NCBI GenBank assembly: GCA_944380795.1
Contig: CALWIS010000216.1
Coordinates: 1-34,436, forward strand
Direction of reading: 5' to 3'
Origin: an uncultured Clostridia bacterium
Lineage (GTDB): Bacteria > Bacillota > Clostridia > Oscillospirales > Acutalibacteraceae
DNA: 34,436 nt
The notes under the pieces are model-generated. The model ran no database searches. It was given only the letters and a program-made list of their open reading frames with translations, and was not told where the DNA came from. Below are positions 25,892 through 34,126 of this stretch, piece after piece; the stretch's first letter is position 1, and every line of letters begins with the position of its first letter. The translations under genes were made by a program, and so were the position numbers.

Positions 25892-25960
25892 AAAAGAAAA
25901 GCACGCCGGTTTCGGGCGGGTGAAGGGTCGCCTTCTCCACGGCCCCTAAAGCCGACGTGC
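25892..25960 (-). terminator. Large stem-loop with T-run just upstream of mutS
   Basis: On the minus strand arms GCACGTCGG (25960-25952) and CCGGCGTGC (25909-25901) close a 60-base hairpin with one mismatch. Inner stems GGCC/GGGC-type and an eight-base GGAGAAGG/CCTTCACC pair (one mismatch) continue it. TTTTCTTTT follows. It lies 20 bases after the ylbF-like stop and 35 bases before the mutS start. It could be a plain terminator, but no promoter fits in the remaining 35 bases. It therefore may be an attenuator for mutS and the genes after it. Confidence 0.8.
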
Positions 25961-25980
25961 GTACATGGGTTCCGGTTAAC

Positions 25981-26385
25981 TCAGTGGCAGCCGCCGCAGG
26001 TGGCGCAGCTGCCGGTGCAGGAAGCCTCATAATCAGCGGTTTCCGGGTCCTCACCCTCCACGCTCTTGGTAATAATAGCGGTCACGCGGTTCATCAGGCC
26101 ATCCATTTCCTCGCGGGCCACATTGTAGGCGGTCATGTTGGGGTTCTGCATGATCTGGGCATAGATGTGGCGCAGTTCTTCGTTAAGGGTGCGCAGCTTT
26201 TCTTCGTCGGCGTTTTCGTTGGAAGTCTCGTTATTGATAGCCAGACGCTTCAGGTTAAAATCCCCGATGAGATCCTGCAGCTGCTGGTCGTCCTCACAGT
26301 TCTGGCTGGCCAGCTGCATATTCAGGTAACGGTCATCCTTCTGAATGGCCTTGCCCAGTTCTCTTGTCATCTCGATAATATCCAT
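25981..26385 (-). CDS. YlbF/YmcA (RicF/RicA)-family protein
   Basis: The 134-residue protein is a member of the Com_YlbF family, whose Bacillus members YlbF, YmcA and YaaT form the Y complex that affects RNA processing by RNase Y and binds iron-sulphur clusters. The helical core (MDIIEMTRELGKAIQ, then RHIYAQIMQNPNMTAY) is followed by a cysteine tail, C123-x3-C127-x2-C130-x2-C133-H. The tail fits metal or cluster binding. I start at 26385, with GGAGG nine bases upstream; the longer frame overlaps miaB. Its place just after miaB and before mutS matches that of ymcA in Bacillus, although the cysteine tail recalls YlbF. The exact orthologue is therefore open. Confidence 0.88.
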   Translation of the reverse strand: MDIIEMTRELGKAIQKDDRYLNMQLASQNCEDDQQLQDLIGDFNLKRLAINNETSNENADEEKLRTLNEELRHIYAQIMQNPNMTAYNVAREEMDGLMNRVTAIITKSVEGEDPETADYEASCTGSCATCGGCH

Positions 26386-26417
26386 GGTCGTATCCTCCTG
26401 TAATTTCAAATTCTGTA

Positions 26418-27836
26418 TTATTTTTCCGAAACCAGCTCGCCCCGGAGAATCCAGTTCCGCGCCGCAGTGATCTCCACCACAGCAAACTGCCCCACCAGAG
26501 AAGCCTCTCCGGGAAATTCCACTACCACGCTGCCATCGGTTCGTCCCGCCAGCAGCCCTGTTTTGGGGTTCAATTCCTCCACCAGCACCCGCTCTTTGCG
26601 GCCCACCATTTCGGCGCACCGACGGGCGGCGATCTCCTCCTGTGCCTTTAACAACTGGGAGAACCATCGGGATTTTTCCTCGTACGGGACAGGATCGGGC
26701 ATTTTGGCCGCTACGGTACCCACTCGAGGGGAATAAATAAAGGTGAACAGGGAGGTAAACTCCACCTCCTGAATCAGGCTCACGGTATCGCAGAACTCCT
26801 CATAGGTTTCCCCAGGGAAGCCCACAATAATATCCGAGGTAAGGGAAACATCCGGTATCTTTTCCTTGCAGTAAGAAATAAGGTCCAAGTACTTGGCCCG
26901 GTCATATTTCCGGTTCATCTCTTTCAAAACCCGGTCGTTGCCCGACTGGAAAGGCAGGTGCAGATGGTGGGAAATATGACGGCTCTGGGCAATAACGTCG
27001 ATCATCTCCCGGGTGGCATCTTTGGGGTGAGACGTCATAAAACGAATCCGGTAATCGCCCTCCACCGCGTCCAGACGGCGCAGCAGTTCCGCAAAGGAGA
27101 TGGGATTTTCCAGCCCCTTGCCGTAGGAATTCACGTTCTGACCCAGTAGGGTAATCTCCTTGTAGCCTGCGGCCACCAGCTCCCGGAATTCCTTCTCGAT
27201 GGCCTCCGGTTCCCGGCTGCGCTCACGGCCCCGCACATAGGGCACCACACAGTAGGAACAGAAATTATCACATCCGTACATCACCGTTAACCAAGCACGG
27301 AAGGTGCCGTCCCGATGGACAGGCAGGCCCTCGATAATAGTCTTATCCTCGCTGTCATCCCCACGCTCAAACACTCGGTGACTGTCGGTCAGCACTTCCC
27401 GAAGCATCTGGGGAAAACGGTGGAGCACATGGGTACCAAACACCAAGTTCACAAAGGGAAAGCTCTGACGGATACGCTCGGCCACGTGCTCCTGCTCCAT
27501 CATACAGCCGCAAAGAGCAACGATAAGAGAAGGGTTGCGCCGCTTGACGTTTTTCAGCGCCCCCACATTGCCATAAATGCGATCCTCTGCGTGCTCCCGC
27601 ACGGCACAGGTATTAAATAAAATGAAATCCGCTTCTTCCTCTTTATCAGTAAAGCCGAATCCCATTTCCTCCAGCATTCCCTTGATCTTTTCTCCGTCGG
27701 CTACATTCTGCTGGCAGCCATAGGTACGCACCAATGCCATCGGCATCTCACCTTTGGCACGTATTTGCATAATCTGCGCCACATCGGACATACAACGTTT
27801 CTGCTCTTCACGGTCCCATTGCAGATGTTGTTCCAT
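26418..27836 (-). CDS. miaB: tRNA-2-methylthio-N6-dimethylallyladenosine synthase
   Basis: MiaB thiomethylates the i6A37 made by MiaA, using two iron-sulphur clusters. The 472-residue product has the MTTase N-terminal cysteines C41 (TYGCQQN), C77 (NTCAVRE) and C111. The radical-SAM cluster cysteines are C189, C193 and C196 in YGCDNFCSYC. A C-terminal TRAM domain ends it. I start at 27836, after GGGAGG; a longer frame to 27857 would include that site. The promoter lies about 70 bases upstream. The order miaB–ylbF/ymcA-like–mutS–mutL recalls Bacillus. Both enzymes of the ms2i6A pathway are in this window. Confidence 0.97.
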   Translation of the reverse strand: MEQHLQWDREEQKRCMSDVAQIMQIRAKGEMPMALVRTYGCQQNVADGEKIKGMLEEMGFGFTDKEEEADFILFNTCAVREHAEDRIYGNVGALKNVKRRNPSLIVALCGCMMEQEHVAERIRQSFPFVNLVFGTHVLHRFPQMLREVLTDSHRVFERGDDSEDKTIIEGLPVHRDGTFRAWLTVMYGCDNFCSYCVVPYVRGRERSREPEAIEKEFRELVAAGYKEITLLGQNVNSYGKGLENPISFAELLRRLDAVEGDYRIRFMTSHPKDATREMIDVIAQSRHISHHLHLPFQSGNDRVLKEMNRKYDRAKYLDLISYCKEKIPDVSLTSDIIVGFPGETYEEFCDTVSLIQEVEFTSLFTFIYSPRVGTVAAKMPDPVPYEEKSRWFSQLLKAQEEIAARRCAEMVGRKERVLVEELNPKTGLLAGRTDGSVVVEFPGEASLVGQFAVVEITAARNWILRGELVSEK

Positions 27837-27897
27837 ATACGCAGTGCCTCCCTTCACAGTCTTCCAGAAAATCGCCGTTCAACAGGCGTTTCGTAAT

Positions 27898-27926
27898 AGT
27901 ATATCATATCCCTGCATCCACTGCAA
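27898..27926 (-). promoter_or_regulatory. Sigma-A promoter for miaB
   Basis: On the minus strand TTGCAG (27921-27926), a 17-base spacer and TATACT (27898-27903). It lies between the YhfC-like stop at 27937 and miaB and gives a leader of about 55 bases. Confidence 0.82.
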
Positions 27927-27936
27927 GAAATATCCC

Positions 27937-28755
27937 TTACCGAAGCCGCCGGGCCGGCATTTTTTCCTGACGGGGATGTTTTCCCTCGATCTTTACATAA
28001 AGTCTGCGGGTAAATACCACTGTAGCGATCCCGATGATCAGGCAAAGGATGGGGGCCACCCAAACATTGGGGAACAAGCCGCTGCTGCCCAACTCCATGG
28101 GAAGATGAAGGAGCGCGATCATACCTGCTGATACGCTGGCCCACTTCCGGGGAAGGCTCCCGCTCATAGCCATCCACATAACCACCGCTGCGCAGCAATA
28201 CACCATTATCATCATCAGTTGTTCCACGCCGCTGATGTAGAACACCCAAAAATCGGCTTGTACCTGCTCCAGCATCCCCTGCATTATGGTCAGCTCGTCC
28301 CCCGAAAGGTCTTGAGTGAGATACTCTGCGCCTTCTGCGTTGGCGATCACCGCCACAGAATAATAGGTGATACTGGTAAGTCCGGAAGAAAGGGCCGCGT
28401 TAGCGCCGCCATGCCCCAGGCCAAACATTACCGCCCGAGAGCCGCGATCCATGTGGTCCTGCAATAATCGAGCCACCAGCGCGAATTCCAATGATTCAAA
28501 CACCGCGGCAGCTACTACTGCCAACACTGTATACAGAACCGCGTTTTCGCCTATCCCCGGCACTGCTTGGATAGTAAGGGACATAAACAGGCGTTCCAAC
28601 AGCATAACGAACACCAGATGCATACTGATGCCCACTAAAAACAGAAGGATCTGGGCACGCATACGAATTTTTAGTACACCCATTGCAAGGATGGGCAGTA
28701 CAAAGCAGATCAACAGGGTAAAAACCATTCCCAGGATCGCAATATTGGATACCAT
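27937..28755 (-). CDS. YhfC-family putative intramembrane protease
   Basis: The 272-residue protein is very hydrophobic, with about seven membrane helices. It carries the motif ESLEFALVARLL followed by GLGHGGANAAL. This resembles the YhfC family (PF10086), thought to be intramembrane metalloproteases distantly related to the CPBP group. The glutamate and histidine of these motifs would be metal ligands. The tail is basic (KIEGKHPRQEKMPARRLR). The ATG at 28753-28755 follows a GGGGGG-type site at only moderate spacing. It is transcribed away from the large HTH gene, from a strong extended -10 promoter. Substrate and role are not known. Confidence 0.7.
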   Translation of the reverse strand: MVSNIAILGMVFTLLICFVLPILAMGVLKIRMRAQILLFLVGISMHLVFVMLLERLFMSLTIQAVPGIGENAVLYTVLAVVAAAVFESLEFALVARLLQDHMDRGSRAVMFGLGHGGANAALSSGLTSITYYSVAVIANAEGAEYLTQDLSGDELTIMQGMLEQVQADFWVFYISGVEQLMMIMVYCCAAVVMWMAMSGSLPRKWASVSAGMIALLHLPMELGSSGLFPNVWVAPILCLIIGIATVVFTRRLYVKIEGKHPRQEKMPARRLR

Positions 28756-28820
28756 TTTTTACAATACCCCCCGGTATGTAGTTTTATCTGACAGCCAAAA
28801 CGGTGCAGACATTCTTTTAT

Positions 28821-28850
28821 ATTATAGCATAAACCCTTTCCCTTTGTCGA
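28821..28850 (-). promoter_or_regulatory. Extended -10 promoter for the YhfC-like gene
   Basis: On the minus strand TATAAT (28821-28826) is preceded by TGC, an extended -10. TCGACA (28845-28850) stands 18 bases upstream as the -35. The transcript would begin near 28814. Confidence 0.8.
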
Positions 28851-28900
28851 ACCAATCTTTACTATTTTTACTTTTTCGACATATTTTCATGGACATCCAC

Positions 28901-28935
28901 TTTTAACCGAAAATTTTTTCTGCTATAATATTATA
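28901..28935 (+). promoter_or_regulatory. Extended -10 promoter and palindrome before the HTH gene
   Basis: TGC TATAAT (28921-28929) is an extended -10; the -35 position holds only TTTTAA (28901-28906). The -10 lies inside a perfect 12-base palindrome, TATAATATTATA (28924-28935). The palindrome may be a plain AT-rich -10 or an operator for the downstream HTH protein. Confidence 0.65.
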
Positions 28936-28988
28936 ACATCATACCGTGTAACGCTACTAACCGCTTTGACGGTCAGAAAGGAACTACC

Positions 28989-30467
28989 ATGTCTGTTTTT
29001 TCAGAAAAACTCCACGAGTATATTTCCCGCGCCGATATAAAAATTGCGGCGCTTTCCAAATATAGCGGGGTAGACCGCAGCTTCATTCAAAAAATGCTCA
29101 GCGGGCAACGGGTACCCAGTGATATTTCCACCATCAACCGCCTTGCAGATGCTTTGATGCTCACCCCACTGGAACGACGCTCCTTGTTAGAGGCCCACGC
29201 TATCTCTCGCATGGGAGAAGAGGTGTATCATCGGCGCACAACCGTAAAACGGCTGCTGGAGGATGCCGACAGCTATTACTTTCATACACCGCCTGCCATC
29301 TTGCCTACCCTTCCCCCTCCCGCTCCTATACCGGAAGTTTTGCCCTTTCAGGGAAAAGCTTCTGTGGCCGATGGATTACGGATGTTAATGGATGCTGAGC
29401 TGTCTGATCCAGCCCCCCAGCTTTGGGTAGTAATGCAGCCCGATTGTGAATTTGCGGTGATCCTCCATAATTGCTGCCGGGCAGTTCCCTCCCTACATAT
29501 CGAGCACATATTGCGGTTCGACAATGAACTGCAATATCAGCGAGAAAACCAGCACAACCTGCACTGCGTCCGCTGTCTGCTCCCTTTTCTTCTTAGCCCA
29601 TGCTCCTATCATGCTTGGTTCTACTATGATTTTGCCGGTGAAGAAAAAAAACATACTTCGGTTTTTCCGTGGTTTGTGCTGGGAAAACACGCAGCCCTCT
29701 CTCTTTCATCGGACTGTGAAAAAGGGATCTTGTACTCACATCCACAGGTAATGGAATTATTCCAAAGAATCTTTGAGGAGATCCGTTCGGATTGCCTGCC
29801 TTTTTTTGAGCTGACTAATGTGGAGGCCTCACAATTTTGGGACCATCAGCGCTGGCCCTCTATCCACCACCAGATGGCTTATTCCTTACAATATGAGCCT
29901 TGTTGGGGCTTCTTTTATTCCATGGATATGGTAGAAAAACAGCTCTTAAAAGAGATTCCCAACCGTGAAGAGATCATTACCTTTTTTTCCCATCATCGTC
30001 AACAAGTTTCTTTGCTGGAAGGGCCAATGCGGTGTACCGCCTTTTTTACCATGGAGGGCCTAGAATATTTTTTAAGTACTGGGCGGCTCAGTGAATTGCC
30101 AAGCGAAATTTATCATCCCTTGTCCTTACAGCAACGGGCGGAGCTTTTTCGAAGAATGGTGTCTTGTATCCAAAAGGGAAATTTCCTGCCCTTCCTAGTC
30201 CGTCCTCAAAAATTCCGGCTCCCACGGAAGTTGACCTTTTTTGTGGCGGATGAACAGCACCTTTGCTGTAGCTGCTCCCATCCGGTCTATGGGCCGGTGT
30301 CTGTTACCCTGCGGGAAAAAAGTGTGGTATACTCTATATGCGATTTTTTGGAGTATATGTTGGAAACCGATATGGTTTATTCCCGAAAGGAATCGGAATC
30401 GATCTTGCTTCACCGTTTGGAAGAGTTTACCAAGAACATAGAAAATCATACAGAACAGGAGGAATAA
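28989..30467 (+). CDS. Large XRE-type HTH protein of unknown function
   Basis: The 492-residue protein starts with a Cro/C1-type helix-turn-helix (about residues 5-65: KIAALSKYSGVDRSFIQKML, then TINRLADALMLTP). About 400 residues follow that I cannot assign to a family. A proline-rich linker lies near 105-120. The rest is rich in aromatic residues, with several cysteines (for example CCSC near 435), and has no clear enzyme motif or membrane segment. It may sense a ligand or bind a partner. The ATG at 28989 has AAAGGAA six bases upstream. It is followed by a 57-residue gene whose ribosome binding site overlaps its end, so the two are made together. It is divergent from the YhfC-like gene. Confidence 0.8.
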   Translation: MSVFSEKLHEYISRADIKIAALSKYSGVDRSFIQKMLSGQRVPSDISTINRLADALMLTPLERRSLLEAHAISRMGEEVYHRRTTVKRLLEDADSYYFHTPPAILPTLPPPAPIPEVLPFQGKASVADGLRMLMDAELSDPAPQLWVVMQPDCEFAVILHNCCRAVPSLHIEHILRFDNELQYQRENQHNLHCVRCLLPFLLSPCSYHAWFYYDFAGEEKKHTSVFPWFVLGKHAALSLSSDCEKGILYSHPQVMELFQRIFEEIRSDCLPFFELTNVEASQFWDHQRWPSIHHQMAYSLQYEPCWGFFYSMDMVEKQLLKEIPNREEIITFFSHHRQQVSLLEGPMRCTAFFTMEGLEYFLSTGRLSELPSEIYHPLSLQQRAELFRRMVSCIQKGNFLPFLVRPQKFRLPRKLTFFVADEQHLCCSCSHPVYGPVSVTLREKSVVYSICDFLEYMLETDMVYSRKESESILLHRLEEFTKNIENHTEQEE

Positions 30468-30470
30468 CCA

Positions 30471-30644
30471 ATGGGACCATACACCTATCTTGTACTGCGT
30501 ATTGATGGGGATTATGCTGTTCTCCAGCGCACCGACATCCAAGAAGAGGATACACTTTTAGTGGCCCGTGCTCTATTGCCGGAAGAGACCAGCGAGGGAG
30601 ACCATTTGCTGTGGGAGAACCTTACCTATACCCTTCTTCCATAA
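30471..30644 (+). CDS. 57-residue protein, DUF3006-like
   Basis: ATG at 30471 gives 57 residues. It has LRIDGDYAVLQ at the start and VARALLPEETSEGDHLLWEN further on. That pattern (an RxxGDYAV start, then LLPEE and EGD) resembles small DUF3006 proteins, which have a beta-barrel-like fold and are often cotranscribed with other genes. GGAGG (30458-30462) overlaps the end of the HTH gene, and only three bases separate the stop and this start. The tight coupling suggests a functional pair. The family assignment is by eye and uncertain; an unrelated small protein is possible. Confidence 0.7.
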   Translation: MGPYTYLVLRIDGDYAVLQRTDIQEEDTLLVARALLPEETSEGDHLLWENLTYTLLP

Positions 30645-30688
30645 TATTCTCCGTCTATTTCTCAAATTTATCATACCTCGGCAATAAC

Positions 30689-30737
30689 AAAAACCCGGAT
30701 GTGTATGGGTGGTCTCCCATAGCACATCCGGGTTTTT
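30689..30737. terminator. Bidirectional terminator
   Basis: A perfect 15-pair stem (arms 30689-30703 and 30723-30737), including AAAAACCCGG and its complement, is extended by ATGGG/CCCAT. It has A- and T-runs on both sides. It serves the HTH/57-residue unit on the plus strand and begins two bases after the minus-strand stop at 30739. Confidence 0.96.
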
Positions 30738-30738
30738 C

Positions 30739-31944
30739 TCAATATAAAATCGCTCCGTATTTGGCAGCTAAAGGAGAAAGCACTTCCTCCTCCAACTCGC
30801 AGTCGCTGTCAATAATCAGACGGCCCGGGAAGTACCGCAGTGCGGCTTCCAAAACCGGCAAACTATCAGTCTGCACAGCAATAGGTTGACGGGTCATTAC
30901 TGCCTCTTTTGCCAGCCACTGAGCGTCGTCAGGGGTCTCAATCCGCACCAGTGTGGCGTTGGCGATCTCATCGTCAATGTCGATGAGATCCTCCGCAAGG
31001 CCTCCGTCGCAATCCATGGGCTCGCTGTAAATAATGTCCTCCCCTAAGAAGAACGCTTCGCTCTCAATGGCAGCGGCGTAGTTGTCCGCGTCCTCATAAA
31101 AGTCCCCGGGAATAGGCTGGGAAAAGTCCAGCGCTCCCAGCGCGGCCAGCTGCTTCTCCGTGAGATGCACACCGCCCACCAGCGGGATACCGGCCTTTAG
31201 CATGGCGGCGCAGCCGTCGGCAAAAACTTCCGGCGCAAGGGGGATACCCTCCTCGTCCTCGGCCTCCGGCATGGCCAGCAGAGGGATGCTGGCATGGGGC
31301 AGCACACCTTCCAGCTCCGCCAGCATCTGCCGGGGAGAGAGGTTGCCCTCCAACCCTACCGCGTCTGCTCCCATAGCCTGCAAAACGATCACCGCCGGCA
31401 GCAGCGTACCGCCGGAAAGAGTCTTGCCGGAACCATCCACAGTAAGAGAAGCCAACACCGGCAGCTTTTTGCGCTTGGCGGCCAGCATGGCGGCCCGCAG
31501 GTCGGAGAGACACTGGTGTCCGGACAGGAACAGGAAATCCGCGCCGGCCTTGACCAGCTCGTGCACTTGTGCCCGGTACATCTCGTAAATATCATCAAAA
31601 TCTTCTTCCCCAAAAGGCGGCACAAAGCGCCCCGTGGGGCCCAGCACTCCGCCGACCGGCAGGCCGAGGGCGCCTGCCGCCTCTTTGCACTGCCGCATTA
31701 GGTTGAAGTTCAGCTCCTTCATGGAGCACTCCAGCCCGAATTCGGAGAGAGCGGCAGCGTTGCCCCCCGCAGTGGGGGCCAGCAGCAGCGAAGCGCCTCG
31801 CTCCTTGGCGGCGGCAAAGGCCTGGGAGATTGCCTCAGGGTGGCGGCAATACCACTCCTCGGGGCATTCCCCGGGCGGGACCTGCCGCACCAGCGAAGCC
31901 GGTAGCGCAGCAATGACAGCGGGAAGAGAAACAGGAAGGCTCAT
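30739..31944 (-). CDS. Homocysteine S-methyltransferase-like protein lacking zinc ligands
   Basis: The 401-residue protein has the fold signatures of the homocysteine methyltransferase domain (as in MetH or BHMT). Examples are LLLAPTAGGNAAALSEFGLE, GGVLGPTGRF, FDDIYEMYRAQVHELVKAGAD and a long run to AVGLEGNLSP. In active members the zinc cysteines lie in GINC and GGCCGT. Here these read GLEGN (near 197-201) and GGVHLT (257-262), so all three ligands are missing. The N-terminal DGAMGT loop is also absent. The last 50 residues resemble the start of a pterin-binding domain and then stop, followed two bases later by a terminator. It is probably a non-classical or non-catalytic relative. It lies 25 bases after argS. 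Confidence 0.75.
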   Translation of the reverse strand: MSLPVSLPAVIAALPASLVRQVPPGECPEEWYCRHPEAISQAFAAAKERGASLLLAPTAGGNAAALSEFGLECSMKELNFNLMRQCKEAAGALGLPVGGVLGPTGRFVPPFGEEDFDDIYEMYRAQVHELVKAGADFLFLSGHQCLSDLRAAMLAAKRKKLPVLASLTVDGSGKTLSGGTLLPAVIVLQAMGADAVGLEGNLSPRQMLAELEGVLPHASIPLLAMPEAEDEEGIPLAPEVFADGCAAMLKAGIPLVGGVHLTEKQLAALGALDFSQPIPGDFYEDADNYAAAIESEAFFLGEDIIYSEPMDCDGGLAEDLIDIDDEIANATLVRIETPDDAQWLAKEAVMTRQPIAVQTDSLPVLEAALRYFPGRLIIDSDCELEEEVLSPLAAKYGAILY

Positions 31945-31969
31945 GGCAGTATCCTTTCTTGCAAGATGC

Positions 31970-33697
31970 TTACATGGTTTCCGGCACGGTGATCTTCAGG
32001 AGGTTCAGCACGTTGGCGATCACCGTCTTGGTGGCTAGGCACAAGGTCAGACGGGCGGCGGAGAGGCTCTCCTCCACGCCCTTGACGCGGCAGGCATTAT
32101 AGAACTTATGGAACAGCGTAGCGGCGGTGATGACATACCGGGTGATACGGGCGGGGTCATAGTCGCGTGCTGCGCCGATGATCTCATCGGTGTAAGCGGA
32201 CAGGTGACGGATGAGTTCCACTTCTTCGGGAGCGGTCAGCAGGGCCAGCTCCTCGTCGGTGCACTCTCTGGGAGAGATGCCGTCAGCGGCCAGAGCCTTC
32301 AAGATACTGCAAATACGGGCGTGGGCGTACTGCACATAGTATACCGGGTTCTGGGCGTCCTGCTGGATAGCCAGATCCAGATCAAAGTCCATCTGGGAAT
32401 TGGCCTCGCGCATATTGAACAGGAAACGTGCAGCATCCACCGGCACCTCGTCCAGCAGGTCAGAGAGCTGGATGGCCTTGCCGGTACGCTTGCTCATACG
32501 CACGATCTCGCCGCCGCGCACCAGTTTTACTAGCTGCATCAGCACCACGTCCAGCTTTTCGCCGTCCATGCCGATGGCGTCCATGGCGCCCTTCATACGG
32601 GCCACGTGGCCGTGGTGGTCGGCGCCCCAGATATCGATGCAGCGCCCAAAGCCGCGGTCAAACTTATTCTTATGGTAGGCGATGTCAGCGGTCATATAGG
32701 TGGGGTTGCCGTTCTGGCGCACCAGCACCTCGTCCTTGGGCTGCTCGTCATCCTTATTCTTTACCTTGGCATACTTGGCGGTGAAGTCCGCGCCCTTATA
32801 CCAGATGGCGCCGTCCTGCTCATAGGTGAGGCCCTTTTCGGTGAGCAGGTCCACAATCGCCTTGACTTCGCCGTCCTCATGCAGGCGGCTCTCCAAGAAC
32901 CACTCGTCATATTCGATGCGGTACTTCTTCATATCGGCCTTCATTTTGGCGATATTCTGGGGAAGGGCAAAGGAAACCAGCGCATGACGGCGCTCCTCCT
33001 CGGTCTTGCTCATGAGCTCGTCCCCGTGCAGGTCAGCGTAGGCCTTGGCAAAATCGGTGATGTACTCGCCGTGGTAGCTGTCTTCCGGCAGCTCGGGGGC
33101 GTTCTCCCCGGCAAAGAGCTGCTGATAGCGGATGCTCAAAGACAGACCGAATTTCTCGATCTGATTGCCGGCGTCGTTGACGTAGAACTCACGCCACACA
33201 TCGTATCCAGCGGCATCCAGCACAGCGGCCAGACAGTCACCCAGCGCGCCGCCACGGGCGTTGCCCATATGCATGGGGCCGGTGGGGTTGGCAGAAACGA
33301 ACTCCACCATGATCTTTTTTCCTTGGCCGTAATCGCTGCGACCGTAATCCGCACCTTTTGCCAGAATGTCGCGAAGCACGTCGCCCTGGAACTTGGGGCT
33401 GAAGAAGAAATTCAAAAAGCCGGGACCTGCGATCTCCACACGGTCGAAGTAGGTATTGGAGAGATCCAGGTGAGAAGCAATAGCCTCTGCGATCTTACGG
33501 GGGGCGGCACGGAAAGCGCGGGCGCCCACCATGGCGGCGTTGCAGGACCAGTCGCCGTGACTGCGGTCTGCGGGGATTTCCAGATTAAAATTGGGAAGCT
33601 CGGCTTCGGGAAGTTCCCCGGCTTTGATGGCTTCCTGCATACTGCTGACGATGGCGGCCCGAAGGTCTTCGGTGGCCTGCTGAACTAACTTGGACAT
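31970..33697 (-). CDS. argS: Arginine--tRNA ligase
   Basis: ArgRS charges tRNA-Arg with arginine. The 575-residue product has the class I HIGH-type motif HMGN (143-146) after ANPTGP and the KMSKS-type run MSKRTGKAI. The N-terminal Add-1-like domain has the typical DWSCNAAM, and the C-terminal anticodon-binding domain ends KITVPETM. Its ATG directly abuts the stop of the DUF1934-like gene, a common pair in Firmicutes. A 360-residue open frame on the other strand is a shadow. Confidence 0.98.
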   Translation of the reverse strand: MSKLVQQATEDLRAAIVSSMQEAIKAGELPEAELPNFNLEIPADRSHGDWSCNAAMVGARAFRAAPRKIAEAIASHLDLSNTYFDRVEIAGPGFLNFFFSPKFQGDVLRDILAKGADYGRSDYGQGKKIMVEFVSANPTGPMHMGNARGGALGDCLAAVLDAAGYDVWREFYVNDAGNQIEKFGLSLSIRYQQLFAGENAPELPEDSYHGEYITDFAKAYADLHGDELMSKTEEERRHALVSFALPQNIAKMKADMKKYRIEYDEWFLESRLHEDGEVKAIVDLLTEKGLTYEQDGAIWYKGADFTAKYAKVKNKDDEQPKDEVLVRQNGNPTYMTADIAYHKNKFDRGFGRCIDIWGADHHGHVARMKGAMDAIGMDGEKLDVVLMQLVKLVRGGEIVRMSKRTGKAIQLSDLLDEVPVDAARFLFNMREANSQMDFDLDLAIQQDAQNPVYYVQYAHARICSILKALAADGISPRECTDEELALLTAPEEVELIRHLSAYTDEIIGAARDYDPARITRYVITAATLFHKFYNACRVKGVEESLSAARLTLCLATKTVIANVLNLLKITVPETM

Positions 33698-34126
33698 TTA
33701 TTTCGCTGCCTCCTTAATGGTAACTGAAATTTCATTATTACTAGAAAGACTAGAATTGATATCCAGCGTATATCGAACCCGCAAGCTTCCTCCTCGTTCG
33801 TCCAGATTGGAGGAAAAACTGCTGGTAAACACCCCAACCATAAGCTGACCGTATCCAGTATCGTACTGGCAAAAATGGCGTTTCCCTTTTTCTAAAATCA
33901 GCCGGGTGGCAGAATTATCCCGCATAAGGGTCATTTTGTCATTTCTCTCCACTTTGAGGATGGAGGTCTGGTAGCGGTTGGGGTCGTCTTCATCGTATTC
34001 TTTATAAGCGATATACCAGTGGTCGCCTTTTTTCACGTAGGAACCCAGGGTATCAATGCGAATCTCGCCGGTCTCGCCATCGATCTGCTGTTTTCCTACG
34101 ATGGAGATCATATAATCTTCCTGCAT
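33698..34126 (-). CDS. DUF1934 family protein
   Basis: The 142-residue protein matches small calycin-like proteins of DUF1934 (YwiB group), which are commonly encoded before argS in Firmicutes. It is rich in beta strands (ISIVGKQQIDGETGEI, then YIAYKEYDED and SILKVERNDKMTLMR). I start at 34126, where AAAGGA lies eight bases upstream. Its stop TAA directly abuts the argS ATG, so the pair is translationally coupled. Function is unknown. Confidence 0.88.
   Translation of the reverse strand: MQEDYMISIVGKQQIDGETGEIRIDTLGSYVKKGDHWYIAYKEYDEDDPNRYQTSILKVERNDKMTLMRDNSATRLILEKGKRHFCQYDTGYGQLMVGVFTSSFSSNLDERGGSLRVRYTLDINSSLSSNNEISVTIKEAAK

Noticed and set aside
26386..26667. N-terminal extension of the YlbF-like protein
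   Set aside because: It overlaps the miaB 3' end in another frame and lacks a site; GGAGG precedes 26385.
32606..33688. 360-residue open frame antisense to argS
   Set aside because: Shadow of argS codon bias; the minus-strand gene has all class I synthetase motifs.
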